Origin: UBA668 sp031413415
GTDB taxonomy: Bacteria; Actinomycetota; Acidimicrobiia; Acidimicrobiales; Ilumatobacteraceae
NCBI GenBank assembly: GCA_031413415.1
Contig: JANOET010000331.1
Location: 1 to 23,760, forward strand
DNA length: 23,760 nt
Direction: 5' to 3'
The stretch's first letter is position 1, and every line of letters starts with the position of its first letter. Of this stretch, positions 7,317-14,066 are shown one piece after another. Under the pieces are notes generated by a model. The model was not told where the DNA came from, did no database searches, and worked only from the letters and a program-made list of their open reading frames with translations. The position numbers and the translations under genes were made by a program.

Positions 7317-7364
7317 GGGGGTGATGGTGGCAGAATCGACGTGACCGGCGCCACACGGGGGCGT

Positions 7365-7370
7365 TAGGTT
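7365..7370 (+). promoter_or_regulatory. Putative -10 box for tag
   Basis: TAGGTT ends 6 bases before the ATG at 7377, with no Shine-Dalgarno in between, the leaderless pattern seen across the window. It lies in the short divergent region shared with the acyl-CoA synthetase gene. Confidence 0.45.
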
Positions 7371-7376
7371 CGGCGG

Positions 7377-7955
7377 ATGAACGCCGACCGCCTGCGTACC
7401 GGTCCCGACGGTGTCACCCGCTGCTGGTGGTGCGGTGACGACCCGCTGTACGTCGCTTATCACGACCACGAGTGGGGGCACGAGGTCACCGACGACGTGC
7501 GGCTGTTCGAGAAGTTGTGCCTCGAGGGGTTCCAATCGGGGCTGTCGTGGCTCACCATCCTGCGCAAACGTGAGAACTTCCGAGCGGCGTTCGACGACTT
7601 CGATGTCCCAAGGATTGCCGCCTACGGGCCCGACGACGTCGATCGCCTGCTCGGCGACGCGGGCATCGTGCGACACCGCGGCAAGATCGAGAGCACCATC
7701 AACAACGCCAACCGCATGCTCGACCTCGAGCAGCAGTTCGGCACGCTCTACGGCTACGTGCAGCAGTTCCGCCCGCAGCCCACGAACCTCACCGCCACCA
7801 GCGAGATGCGGGCGACGTGCCCCGAGAGCGTGGCCATGTCCAAGGACCTGAAGAAGCGGGGCTGGTCGTTCGTCGGGCCCACCACGTTGTACGCGTTCAT
7901 GCAGGCGATGGGGCTGGTCGACGACCACATCGACGGATGTGAGCGTCGCCCGTGA
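7377..7955 (+). CDS. tag: DNA-3-methyladenine glycosylase I
   Basis: Base-excision repair enzyme that removes 3-methyladenine from alkylated DNA; 192 residues against 187 in E. coli, aligned over the whole length. The zinc ligands map as C16, H29, H184 and C188 (E. coli C4, H17, H175, C179), with the same four-residue spacing in 'DDHIDGC'. 'YHDHEWG', 'LCLEGFQSGLSW' (E50 matching the base-recognition glutamate E38), 'AGIVRHRGKI' and 'LKKRGWSFVGPTT' are near-identical to Tag. An 11-residue N-terminal extension precedes the zinc cysteine region. Its stop is overlapped by the GTG of a truncated acetyltransferase gene (GTGA). Confidence 0.96.
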   Translation: MNADRLRTGPDGVTRCWWCGDDPLYVAYHDHEWGHEVTDDVRLFEKLCLEGFQSGLSWLTILRKRENFRAAFDDFDVPRIAAYGPDDVDRLLGDAGIVRHRGKIESTINNANRMLDLEQQFGTLYGYVQQFRPQPTNLTATSEMRATCPESVAMSKDLKKRGWSFVGPTTLYAFMQAMGLVDDHIDGCERRP

Positions 7956-8182
7956 CCGCCCCGGTCGTCGAGGTCCGGCGCATCGGCGCCGACGAGTGGT
8001 CGGCGTTCAGGGAGGTCCGCTTGGCGGCGCTGGCCGAGTCGCCGGCCGCGTTCGGATCGACGCTCGAGCGCGAGATCGCGTTCGACGACGACGTGTGGCA
8101 GGAACGGGTGACCAGCGACGTCCAGCCACTCCCGAGCGACCTGTGCAAGGACGAGGTCCGCATGCGCCACCGCCTGACCTGA
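7952..8182 (+). pseudogene. Truncated GNAT-family N-acetyltransferase remnant
   Basis: Only 76 residues. The first ~53 ('EVRRIGADEWSAFREVRLAALAESPAAFGSTLERE...VWQERV') are a clear N-terminal GNAT segment of the type usually followed by 100 or more residues with the acetyl-CoA-binding motif A. After 'WQERV' the sequence changes to 'TSDVQPLPSDLCKDEVRMR', which does not resemble the family, and the frame stops; motif A is absent in all three forward frames up to the next gene. The GTG start overlaps the tag stop, so the gene was once tag-coupled. Loss of its 3' part places the hairpin repeat pair 18 bases downstream. Most likely a decayed gene; a short functional peptide cannot be excluded. Confidence 0.65.
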
Positions 8183-8200
8183 CCGCAGCCCCACTTCAAT

Positions 8201-8278
8201 GGGCGCGAACTGTCTCGATTCTGGGACTGTGCGCGCCCGAGGGCGCGGAGTGACCTGAATCTGGGACGTCTCGCGCCC
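8201..8278. repeat. Tandem pair of 38-nt hairpin units, locus B
   Basis: Units 8201-8238 and 8241-8278 are each exactly 38 nt and separated by 2 bases, the same geometry as at 3942-4019. Both open with GGGCGCG and close with CGCGCCC, with TCTGGGAC in the right half. Relative to unit 3982-4019, unit 8201-8238 changes stem pair 13/26 from A-T to T-A and pair 10/29 from G-U to C-G, so pairing is kept while sequence changes. The pair sits between the GNAT remnant and dapD, both 3' ends. Confidence 0.85.
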
Positions 8279-8309
8279 GACCAGTGCCGGGCCGAGCGGC
8301 GGCGGTCGG

Positions 8310-9242
8310 TCAGTCGTTGGCGTGGAGGGCGGCGTTGAGGCCGTCCCACTTGGCGCTGCGGGGGAGGGCCTCGACGGCGCCGCTCTGGCTGTTGCGTCGG
8401 TACAGCAAGCCGCCCTTGCCGCTGAGCAGCCGTGCCTTGACCACCTCGACACCGTTCGGGCCGTGCACCGCCACCAGCGTGCCGGCGGTGACGTACAGAC
8501 CGGCCTCGACCACGCACTCGTCGCCCAGGCTGATGCCGATGCCGGCCTCTGCACCGACCAGGCAGCGTTCGCCGATGCTGAGCTGCTCGGTGCCGCCACC
8601 CGACAATGTGCCCTGGGTGGACGCGCCGCCGCCGATGTCGCTGCCGTCGCCGACGATCACGCCCTGGCTGATGCGACCTTCGACCATCGACGTGCCCAAC
8701 GTGCCGGCGTTGAAGTTGACGAAGCCCTCGTGCATGACCGTCGTGCCGGGGGCGAGGTGGGCGCCGAGGCGCACGCGGTCGGCGTCGGCGATGCGAACAC
8801 CCGAGGGCACCACGTAGTCGGTCATGCGGGGGAACTTGTCGACGCAGTGCACCGTCAGGTTGCCGCCGTCGTGGCGAACCCGCCAACGGAGCTCTTCGAT
8901 GCCCTCGACCGGGGCAGGGCCGAGGTTGGTCCAGGCGACGTTGGTCAGTTGGCCGAACAGGCCGTCGAGGTTCTGCGTGCGCGGCGCCATGAGTCGATGC
9001 GACAACAGGTGCAGACGCAGGTAGGCGTCGCTGGCACCGGCCGGCTTGTCGTCGGTGTCGATGGTGATCTGCACGGCGCGCACGTGCACGCGGCGGGTCT
9101 CGTCGTGGCGCTGTGCCGTGGTGTACGCCTCGAAGGCCTCGGGCATGGGCTCGTCGCCCAGACCGACCTCGCGGAACCAGGTGTCGAGCACCGTCCCGTC
9201 GTCGGTCACCGTCGCCAGCCCACGTCCCCATGCAGTCGTCAT
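8310..9242 (-). CDS. dapD: 2,3,4,5-tetrahydropyridine-2,6-dicarboxylate N-succinyltransferase
   Basis: Succinyl-CoA-dependent acyltransferase of the succinylase branch of diaminopimelate/lysine synthesis; cytosolic trimer. The 310-residue length and sequence match the actinobacterial (M. tuberculosis-type) DapD rather than the shorter E. coli form. The left-handed beta-helix is seen at about residues 155-255 as repeated hexapeptides, with 'GTSMVEGRIS' carrying the probable catalytic Glu188, followed by 'GVIVGDGSDIGGGASTQGT'. The start at 9242 is chosen because AAGGGA lies 8 bases upstream and the actinobacterial N-terminus 'AWGRGLATVTDDGTVLD' follows; a longer in-frame version would add low-complexity residues. 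It is the last gene of the minus-strand run that includes lysS. Confidence 0.95.
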   Translation of the reverse strand: MTTAWGRGLATVTDDGTVLDTWFREVGLGDEPMPEAFEAYTTAQRHDETRRVHVRAVQITIDTDDKPAGASDAYLRLHLLSHRLMAPRTQNLDGLFGQLTNVAWTNLGPAPVEGIEELRWRVRHDGGNLTVHCVDKFPRMTDYVVPSGVRIADADRVRLGAHLAPGTTVMHEGFVNFNAGTLGTSMVEGRISQGVIVGDGSDIGGGASTQGTLSGGGTEQLSIGERCLVGAEAGIGISLGDECVVEAGLYVTAGTLVAVHGPNGVEVVKARLLSGKGGLLYRRNSQSGAVEALPRSAKWDGLNAALHAND

Positions 9243-9250
9243 CGTCGAGT

Positions 9251-9256
9251 TCCCTT
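9251..9256 (-). promoter_or_regulatory. Shine-Dalgarno of dapD
   Basis: AAGGGA on the minus strand sits 8 bases upstream of the ATG at 9242 and decides that start over an in-frame ATG 105 bases further upstream. The gene therefore differs from the many leaderless-type starts in this window. Confidence 0.5.
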
Positions 9257-9276
9257 CATCATGCGGTTGTGGGTCA

Positions 9277-10326
9277 TCACCAGCGGTTGCGGGCTTCTTC
9301 CGCGAAGCCGCGGATGCCCGAGATCGTCGTCGGCACCCCGTCGTCACCGACGATGCGCCCGCTCCACGTGCCGAAGCACTGGTGCACTTCCATCTTCAAC
9401 ACCTTCAGGTCGGTGACGTCGTACCGGTCGAAGGTGGGGGTGAGGGTGACGTCGACCTGATCGGTACCCGGCGTGCGCACGCGCCACAGCGCCATCGGGT
9501 TCGCCCAGTCGTACGTCCACTCGAGTTCGTCGCTCAGCTTGGTGAGTCGCCCGTCGATGCACAGTGCGTTCTCGGTGGCGCCAGTGCCCTCGGTCCACTT
9601 GCCGCCGAACTGCAGACCGACCACCTTGCCGTCCTCGGCACGGCCCGAGGCGGCGGCCCAGTTCCACCGGTTCGAGTAGGGCCAAATGCCTCGACCGAGG
9701 TCCTGTACGCCCCACGCGTCGTGGGCTGGGTCGATGTCCCACGTGCGGTCACCGACCCGCACTCGACCCGTGGCGGGCCGAGTGTTCTGCTTCGAGGTGA
9801 ACTGGAAGGTGCGATCGCTCCAGGGGATGACCACATTAAGCGATTCGTGGTCGGCCGGTTTGCCCACCTCGATCTCGATCTCGATCTCGCCCGGCCACGA
9901 GGTGGTGCCCGACGTGGCCGCCCACGTCGAGAGCCGGGTGACATCGGTTGCCTCGTCGATGGACAGCCGGAACGTGTCGTCGGAGTAGGTCACTGCGCCC
10001 GTGCACACCTGCTCGGGAAGGGCGAAACCCTTGGCGAACGGCTGCAACACGCCCGCCGTCGCCTGTCGGCCGGTGGCGTGCTCCATCACCCAGACGTTGG
10101 CCAGCCCGGCGTAGTCGATGTCCGCGTACACGAACGACACGACGATCTCGCCCGTGTCGATGCACCAGTAGTCCCAGCGTTTCTTACGGCCGTGGCGTCC
10201 CCGCAGGTTGGCCCGCAGCATCGGATGTCGCGCCCACCCGCGGGCAGCGGGGGAGAGCCGTCCGCGTGCATCGCACAGGTCGACCGGACCGGTGATCTCA
10301 CGCTCGACGGTCACTTCGACCACCAT
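9277..10326 (-). CDS. DUF2804 family protein
   Basis: A 349-residue protein matching the DUF2804 family, function unknown. Recognisable pieces are the N-terminal 'LCDARGRLSPAARGWARHP', 'KRWDYWCIDTGEIVVSFVYADIDYAGL' and, in the C-terminal half, 'DPAHDAWGVQDLGRGIWPYSNRWNWAAASG' with 'GLQFGGKWTEGTG'. Here the family shows a lipocalin-like, beta-rich pattern reminiscent of carotenoid 1,2-hydratase-type folds (inference). No signal peptide or membrane segment. The ATG overlaps the 3' end of the methyltransferase gene by 16 bases, so the two are coupled. A CTCGAT hexamer repeat at 9868-9889 encodes an alternating Glu-Ile tract. Confidence 0.8.
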   Translation of the reverse strand: MVVEVTVEREITGPVDLCDARGRLSPAARGWARHPMLRANLRGRHGRKKRWDYWCIDTGEIVVSFVYADIDYAGLANVWVMEHATGRQATAGVLQPFAKGFALPEQVCTGAVTYSDDTFRLSIDEATDVTRLSTWAATSGTTSWPGEIEIEIEVGKPADHESLNVVIPWSDRTFQFTSKQNTRPATGRVRVGDRTWDIDPAHDAWGVQDLGRGIWPYSNRWNWAAASGRAEDGKVVGLQFGGKWTEGTGATENALCIDGRLTKLSDELEWTYDWANPMALWRVRTPGTDQVDVTLTPTFDRYDVTDLKVLKMEVHQCFGTWSGRIVGDDGVPTTISGIRGFAEEARNRW

Positions 10327-11078
10327 CGTCGGCGGGTGGGGGTTGCGCGGTGGGCGGGATCCGGTGCCAGCACGACGGTGTCCTGGAAGTCGAACGGCTC
10401 GGGCTGTCCCGACCACGCGCCCTGGCGGAGTGGCCCGTCCATCGTGAACCCGGCGGCGGCGAACTGCTCGCGCAGCCACGCCTCCTCGTAGCCGATGACG
10501 TGCAACGGCTCGGTCTCGGACATGTATCGACAGAACGGCGTCAACTCGTGCGGCAGGGCGTAGTGGTTCGTCCGGCCGCGCTGCAGATCGTTCAGCACGA
10601 AGAAGGTCGCGTACACCCGTCCGCCTGGCGAGACCAGCCGACGGCACTCGTGCAGGTAGTGCACCACGTCGTCGGGGTACATGTGCGTGAAGACGCTCGT
10701 GAGCACCACCAGATCGGCGGTGCCGGCCGGAACATCGAATCGGACGTCGCGCTGCTGCAGGGTGCCGGTGGGGTTGTAGCGCTCGCTGTGGATGTTCAGG
10801 TAGTGGTAACGGAACCGGCGGCTGCCCAGGTGCTGGTTGCACCACTCCATGTGCGGTCGGAGCATGTCGAAGCCGTCGTACCGGCCGCGGAAGGTGCTCG
10901 ACCGCAAGAATGCGGCACCGATCCGGCCGTAGCCACAGCCGATGTCGAGCACCCGGCGACATGCGGCGAGGTCGACGACGGTCCCGATGCGGTCGACCAT
11001 GTCGTCGCCGAGCTGGACGTACGTCGCCTCGCTCTCGCCCATGAAACGCAGGTTCTCGGGCGGGACGGGGGTGGCCAT
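10311..11078 (-). CDS. Class I SAM-dependent methyltransferase
   Basis: A 255-residue Rossmann-fold methyltransferase. Motif I 'VLDIGCGYGRIG' is at residues 43-54, 'YDGFDM' supplies the acidic residue contacting the SAM ribose, and 'ADLVVLTSVFTHMYPDDVVHYLHECRRLVSPGGRVYATFF' is the motif IV-VI region of the Methyltransf_11/25 type. The acceptor is unknown. A TAGCAT -10-like box ends 7 bases before the ATG, inside the lysS stop, so it can probably be transcribed on its own. Downstream it overlaps the DUF2804 gene by 16 bases, suggesting a functional pair. The C-terminus 'RATPTRRRWWSK' is basic and probably flexible. Confidence 0.88.
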   Translation of the reverse strand: MATPVPPENLRFMGESEATYVQLGDDMVDRIGTVVDLAACRRVLDIGCGYGRIGAAFLRSSTFRGRYDGFDMLRPHMEWCNQHLGSRRFRYHYLNIHSERYNPTGTLQQRDVRFDVPAGTADLVVLTSVFTHMYPDDVVHYLHECRRLVSPGGRVYATFFVLNDLQRGRTNHYALPHELTPFCRYMSETEPLHVIGYEEAWLREQFAAAGFTMDGPLRQGAWSGQPEPFDFQDTVVLAPDPAHRATPTRRRWWSK

Positions 11079-11085
11079 TGGCGGG

Positions 11086-11091
11086 ATGCTA
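11086..11091 (-). promoter_or_regulatory. Putative -10 box for the methyltransferase gene
   Basis: TAGCAT on the minus strand ends 7 bases before the ATG at 11078; its TAG is the lysS stop codon. The spacing fits a leaderless transcript starting within the lysS 3' end. Confidence 0.4.
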
Positions 11092-12621
11092 GAACGCTTC
11101 GGGGCGAAGCGTCGGGAACAGGATGACTTCCTTGATGGAGTTGACCCCGGCGATGAGCATCGCGACGCGGTCCATGCCGATGCCCAGCCCGCCCGTGGGT
11201 GGCAGGCCGTACTCGAGTGCGCGCAGGTAGTCCTCGTCGACGGTGCCGGCCTCCGCGTCGCCGGCGTCCTTGGCCGCCTGTTCGTCCTCGAAGCGGAGGC
11301 GCTGCTCGACCGGATCGTTCAGCTCCGTGTACCCATTGGCCAGCTCGCGGGCGCCGACGAAGAGCTCGAAACGCTCCGTGAGGTACGGGTCGTTCCGGTC
11401 GACGCGGGCGAGCGGCGAGATCTCGACGGGGTGACCGGTGACGAACGTCGGTGCGATGAGGGTGTGCTCGGCCGTGGCCTCGAACAGCTCTTCGATGATC
11501 TTGCCCGAGCCCCATCGCGGGTTCACGGACACGCCGTGCTGCGCCGCGAGCGCTCGTAACGTCTCGACGGGCTGCGACGGGTGGACGGCAACGCCGATGG
11601 CTTCCTCGACGAGGTCGATCATGCGTGCCCGGCGCCACGGTTGGGCGAGGTCGATCTCCTCGGTCTCGCCGTCGGGTCGGAACACTGTGACGATGCTGGA
11701 ACCCGTTGCGTCGATCGCCGCCTGCGTGATGAGGGTCTCTGTGATCTCGATCACGTCCTCGACGTCGGCGAACGCCTGGTAGAGCTCCATCATCGTGAAC
11801 TCGGGGTTGTGGCGGGTGCTGATGCCCTCGTTGCGGAAGATGCGGCCGATCTCGAACACCCGCTCCATGCCACCGACGATGAGGCGCTTCAGGTGCAGCT
11901 CGAGTGCGATGCGGAGGTACAGCTGCATGTCGAGCGCGTTGTGGTGGGTGATGAACGGCCGGGCGTGCGCACCACCGGCCTCCACGTGCAGCACCGGTGT
12001 CTCGACTTCGATGTAGCCGCGCTCGTGCAGGGTGCGGCGGAAGCTGGCGATGACCGCGTGGCGAACCCGAAAGTTCTTGCGCGCCTCGTCGTTGACGATG
12101 AGGTCGGCGTACCGCTGACGAAACCGGGTGTCGGTGTCGGTGAGCCCGTGCCACTTGTCGGGCATCGGTCGGACGGCCTTCGAGAGCAACTCGACTCGCT
12201 CGGCCTTCACGCTGAGCTCGCCCTTACGGGTGGTCATCACGGTGCCGTGCACACCCACCCAGTCGCCGAGGTCCAGGCCCTTGATCGCCTCGAACGCATC
12301 GTCGCCGACGACGGCCTTGCTGATGAACAGCTGCACCTCGTCGTCGCGGTCGCGCATGGTGGCGAAGATCAGCTTGCCCGAGTCGCGCAGCAACATGACC
12401 CGGCCGGCGACCGCGACGTGGAGCTCGGTCTCGGTGCCCGGCTCGAGCTCGCCGTGTTCGCGGCGCAGGTCGGCGAGCGTGACGGTGCGGTCGAACCGAT
12501 AGGGGTACGGGTTCGTGCCCTGATCGCGCAGGTCGGCGAGCTTCTGCAGACGCTTGGCCTTCTCGGCCACCAGGCCGGAGCCGGAATGAATGTCGTCGAG
12601 AGGGGTGTCGTCGCTGCTCAC
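11089..12621 (-). CDS. lysS: Lysyl-tRNA synthetase, class II
   Basis: Charges tRNA-Lys with lysine. 510 residues, close to the 505 of E. coli. Residues ~66-150 form the OB-fold anticodon-binding domain ('VAGRVMLLRDSGKLIFATMRD'). The catalytic core has motif 2 'RIFRNEGISTRHNPEFTMME' at 260-279 and motif 3 'GLGIGMDRVAMLIAG' near 478-492; 'ARELANGYTELNDP' is the lysine-site segment. The start is taken as GTG 12621 with AAAGGA just upstream and TACCGT 9 bases before; an ATG at 12666 would add 15 residues that do not look conserved. The gene is divergent from the M15 peptidase gene, and leads the minus-strand run ending in dapD. Confidence 0.96.
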   Translation of the reverse strand: MSSDDTPLDDIHSGSGLVAEKAKRLQKLADLRDQGTNPYPYRFDRTVTLADLRREHGELEPGTETELHVAVAGRVMLLRDSGKLIFATMRDRDDEVQLFISKAVVGDDAFEAIKGLDLGDWVGVHGTVMTTRKGELSVKAERVELLSKAVRPMPDKWHGLTDTDTRFRQRYADLIVNDEARKNFRVRHAVIASFRRTLHERGYIEVETPVLHVEAGGAHARPFITHHNALDMQLYLRIALELHLKRLIVGGMERVFEIGRIFRNEGISTRHNPEFTMMELYQAFADVEDVIEITETLITQAAIDATGSSIVTVFRPDGETEEIDLAQPWRRARMIDLVEEAIGVAVHPSQPVETLRALAAQHGVSVNPRWGSGKIIEELFEATAEHTLIAPTFVTGHPVEISPLARVDRNDPYLTERFELFVGARELANGYTELNDPVEQRLRFEDEQAAKDAGDAEAGTVDEDYLRALEYGLPPTGGLGIGMDRVAMLIAGVNSIKEVILFPTLRPEAF

Positions 12622-12630
12622 AGTCCTTTG

Positions 12631-12636
12631 ACGGTA
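12631..12636 (-). promoter_or_regulatory. Putative -10 box for lysS
   Basis: TACCGT on the minus strand ends 9 bases before the GTG at 12621, slightly longer than the 6-8 base spacing of other genes here. It supports the GTG as start over the ATG at 12666, which lies upstream of the box. Confidence 0.35.
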
Positions 12637-12675
12637 GTGGATCGGGCCTGCCTTTCCCCGATCCATATCCGCCGG

Positions 12676-12681
12676 TACCCT
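12676..12681 (+). promoter_or_regulatory. Putative -10 box for the M15 peptidase gene
   Basis: TACCCT ends 8 bases before the ATG at 12690 without a Shine-Dalgarno in between, again the leaderless arrangement. Confidence 0.45.
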
Positions 12682-12689
12682 GAAGCTTC

Positions 12690-14066
12690 ATGTCGATCCG
12701 CCGCCGATCACGACTCGTGGGCCTCGCGGTCGCGCTCACGGTCATCGCCACGGCGGTTCCCGCCGAGGCAGCGATCACCACGATCGACGGTGGCGCCGCC
12801 GGATCGGTCGGTGCCGTGCCCGTCGAGCTGCCGTTCGATGCCGTGTCCGTCTTCCAGACAGGGCCACTCACGACCGGCATCCGCGATCGCGCCCTGGCGG
12901 CCGCCCGCGATGCCGGCGCTCAGGCGGTCGTCGGTCGAGGTTTCACGGCACTGATGACCAGCGTCCGCCGCGGTGCGACCGTCGTCCAGAAGGCGTCGGG
13001 CACCGGCTGGGCGTTCCCCATGGCGGTCACCGCGCTGCCGCTCGCCACGGTCGGGGCGGTGATGGGCCGCGACGTTTCGGGCATCGTCGCACAGGGGAAG
13101 ATCGTGATGAGCCAGACGTCGGCGACCATTCGTGGCGCGCGGGTCGGCGACCTGGTCGACCTCGTCGGTCCGGCCAACTCCCGCATCACGTTCGTCATCG
13201 GTCGCATCGGCGCCGATGCGGAGGTGGGTGGCACCGAGATCGTGATGACTCCCGAAATGGCCAACAGGTTGGGTGCCACCATTCCGACGCGGGTGCTCAT
13301 CTTCGGTCAGTTCGATCGGGCCAAGGTGTCGCGGGCACTCACCAACCGGGGCCTGTGCGCCAGCGCCACCAGCCTCAGGTGCGTCACGACGAGCGCACTC
13401 AAGGCCAAGGTTCGCCGCTCGTGGGACCCCGCCGACCCCGACGGCCAGATGAGCATGGCCGAGACCAAGTCGAAACTCGGCGAGTTCGACTTCTACTACG
13501 CCGGGCTGTCGACCAGCGGTTGGACGGCGATGAACGCCAGATGGGTGGCCAACTACCTGCCGTCGCGGCAGACCTACCCGACCGGCATTCGGGCCCTGTG
13601 CAACCGCGTCGTCCGTGCCGACCTGGCCGCCGCATTGCAGGAGGTCGTCAACTCGGGCCTCGGCGGAGCGATCGACGCCGCCAACGCCAATCGGTACGGG
13701 GGGTGTGCAACCGGATCGGTGCGGTTCGCCCGCATCACCCAGGCGCTCGGCTCTGTCTCGCGTCACTCGTGGGGCCAGCCGCTCGACACGAACACGACGT
13801 CCAACTGCCAGGGCTGTGTCCCGCGGATGGACTGCCGAGTCGTTCGCATCTTCCGCAAGCACGGCTTTGTCTGGGGCGGCAACTTCCTCACGCCCGACGG
13901 CATGCACTTCGAATGGGTCGGCGAGCCGCGCCACACCCTGCCGTTCGACTCGAAGTACTGCGACAACCTTCCCTCGGGCCGGATTCAGGTGTTCGCCGCA
14001 CCACCGGCCACCGCACGCGACACCCTGTTCGCCGACGACGGTTTCCTCGGCGATGAACACGACTGA
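12690..14066 (+). CDS. Secreted protein: MacB/FtsX-like extracytoplasmic domain plus C-terminal M15 (VanY-like) peptidase
   Basis: A 458-residue exported protein. Residues 1-27 are a signal peptide (RRRSR, hydrophobic core, 'AEA' before A28). The C-terminus is a peptidase M15 (D-Ala-D-Ala carboxypeptidase/L,D-endopeptidase) domain: H359 and D366 in 'SRHSWGQPLD' and H406 in 'PDGMHFEW' are the zinc ligands, with D403 in the conserved 'DGMH', and 'FRKHGFVWGGNF' is typical of the peptidoglycan-cleaving M15 type. Residues ~50-215 ('QGKIVMSQTSATIRGARVGDLVDLVG', 'GTEIVMTPEMANRLGATIPTRVLIFG') resemble the extracytoplasmic core domain of MacB/FtsX permeases, without membrane helices (pattern-based). 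It likely remodels the cell wall outside the membrane. The MpaB-like gene overlaps its 3' end by 14 bases. Confidence 0.8.
   Translation: MSIRRRSRLVGLAVALTVIATAVPAEAAITTIDGGAAGSVGAVPVELPFDAVSVFQTGPLTTGIRDRALAAARDAGAQAVVGRGFTALMTSVRRGATVVQKASGTGWAFPMAVTALPLATVGAVMGRDVSGIVAQGKIVMSQTSATIRGARVGDLVDLVGPANSRITFVIGRIGADAEVGGTEIVMTPEMANRLGATIPTRVLIFGQFDRAKVSRALTNRGLCASATSLRCVTTSALKAKVRRSWDPADPDGQMSMAETKSKLGEFDFYYAGLSTSGWTAMNARWVANYLPSRQTYPTGIRALCNRVVRADLAAALQEVVNSGLGGAIDAANANRYGGCATGSVRFARITQALGSVSRHSWGQPLDTNTTSNCQGCVPRMDCRVVRIFRKHGFVWGGNFLTPDGMHFEWVGEPRHTLPFDSKYCDNLPSGRIQVFAAPPATARDTLFADDGFLGDEHD

Noticed and set aside
8082..8200. Frameshift that would restore the missing half of the GNAT protein
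   Set aside because: Neither of the other two forward frames shows the acetyl-CoA-binding motif before dapD, so a simple frameshift does not explain the truncation.
9242..9347. Longer dapD with 35 extra N-terminal residues
   Set aside because: The extension is low-complexity Arg/Ser/Ala, runs into the DUF2804 gene, and AAGGGA is correctly placed for the 9242 start.
12621..12666. Upstream ATG start for lysS at 12666
   Set aside because: The extra 15 residues do not resemble LysS N-termini, and the -10-like box and AAAGGA lie between the two candidates, favouring GTG 12621.
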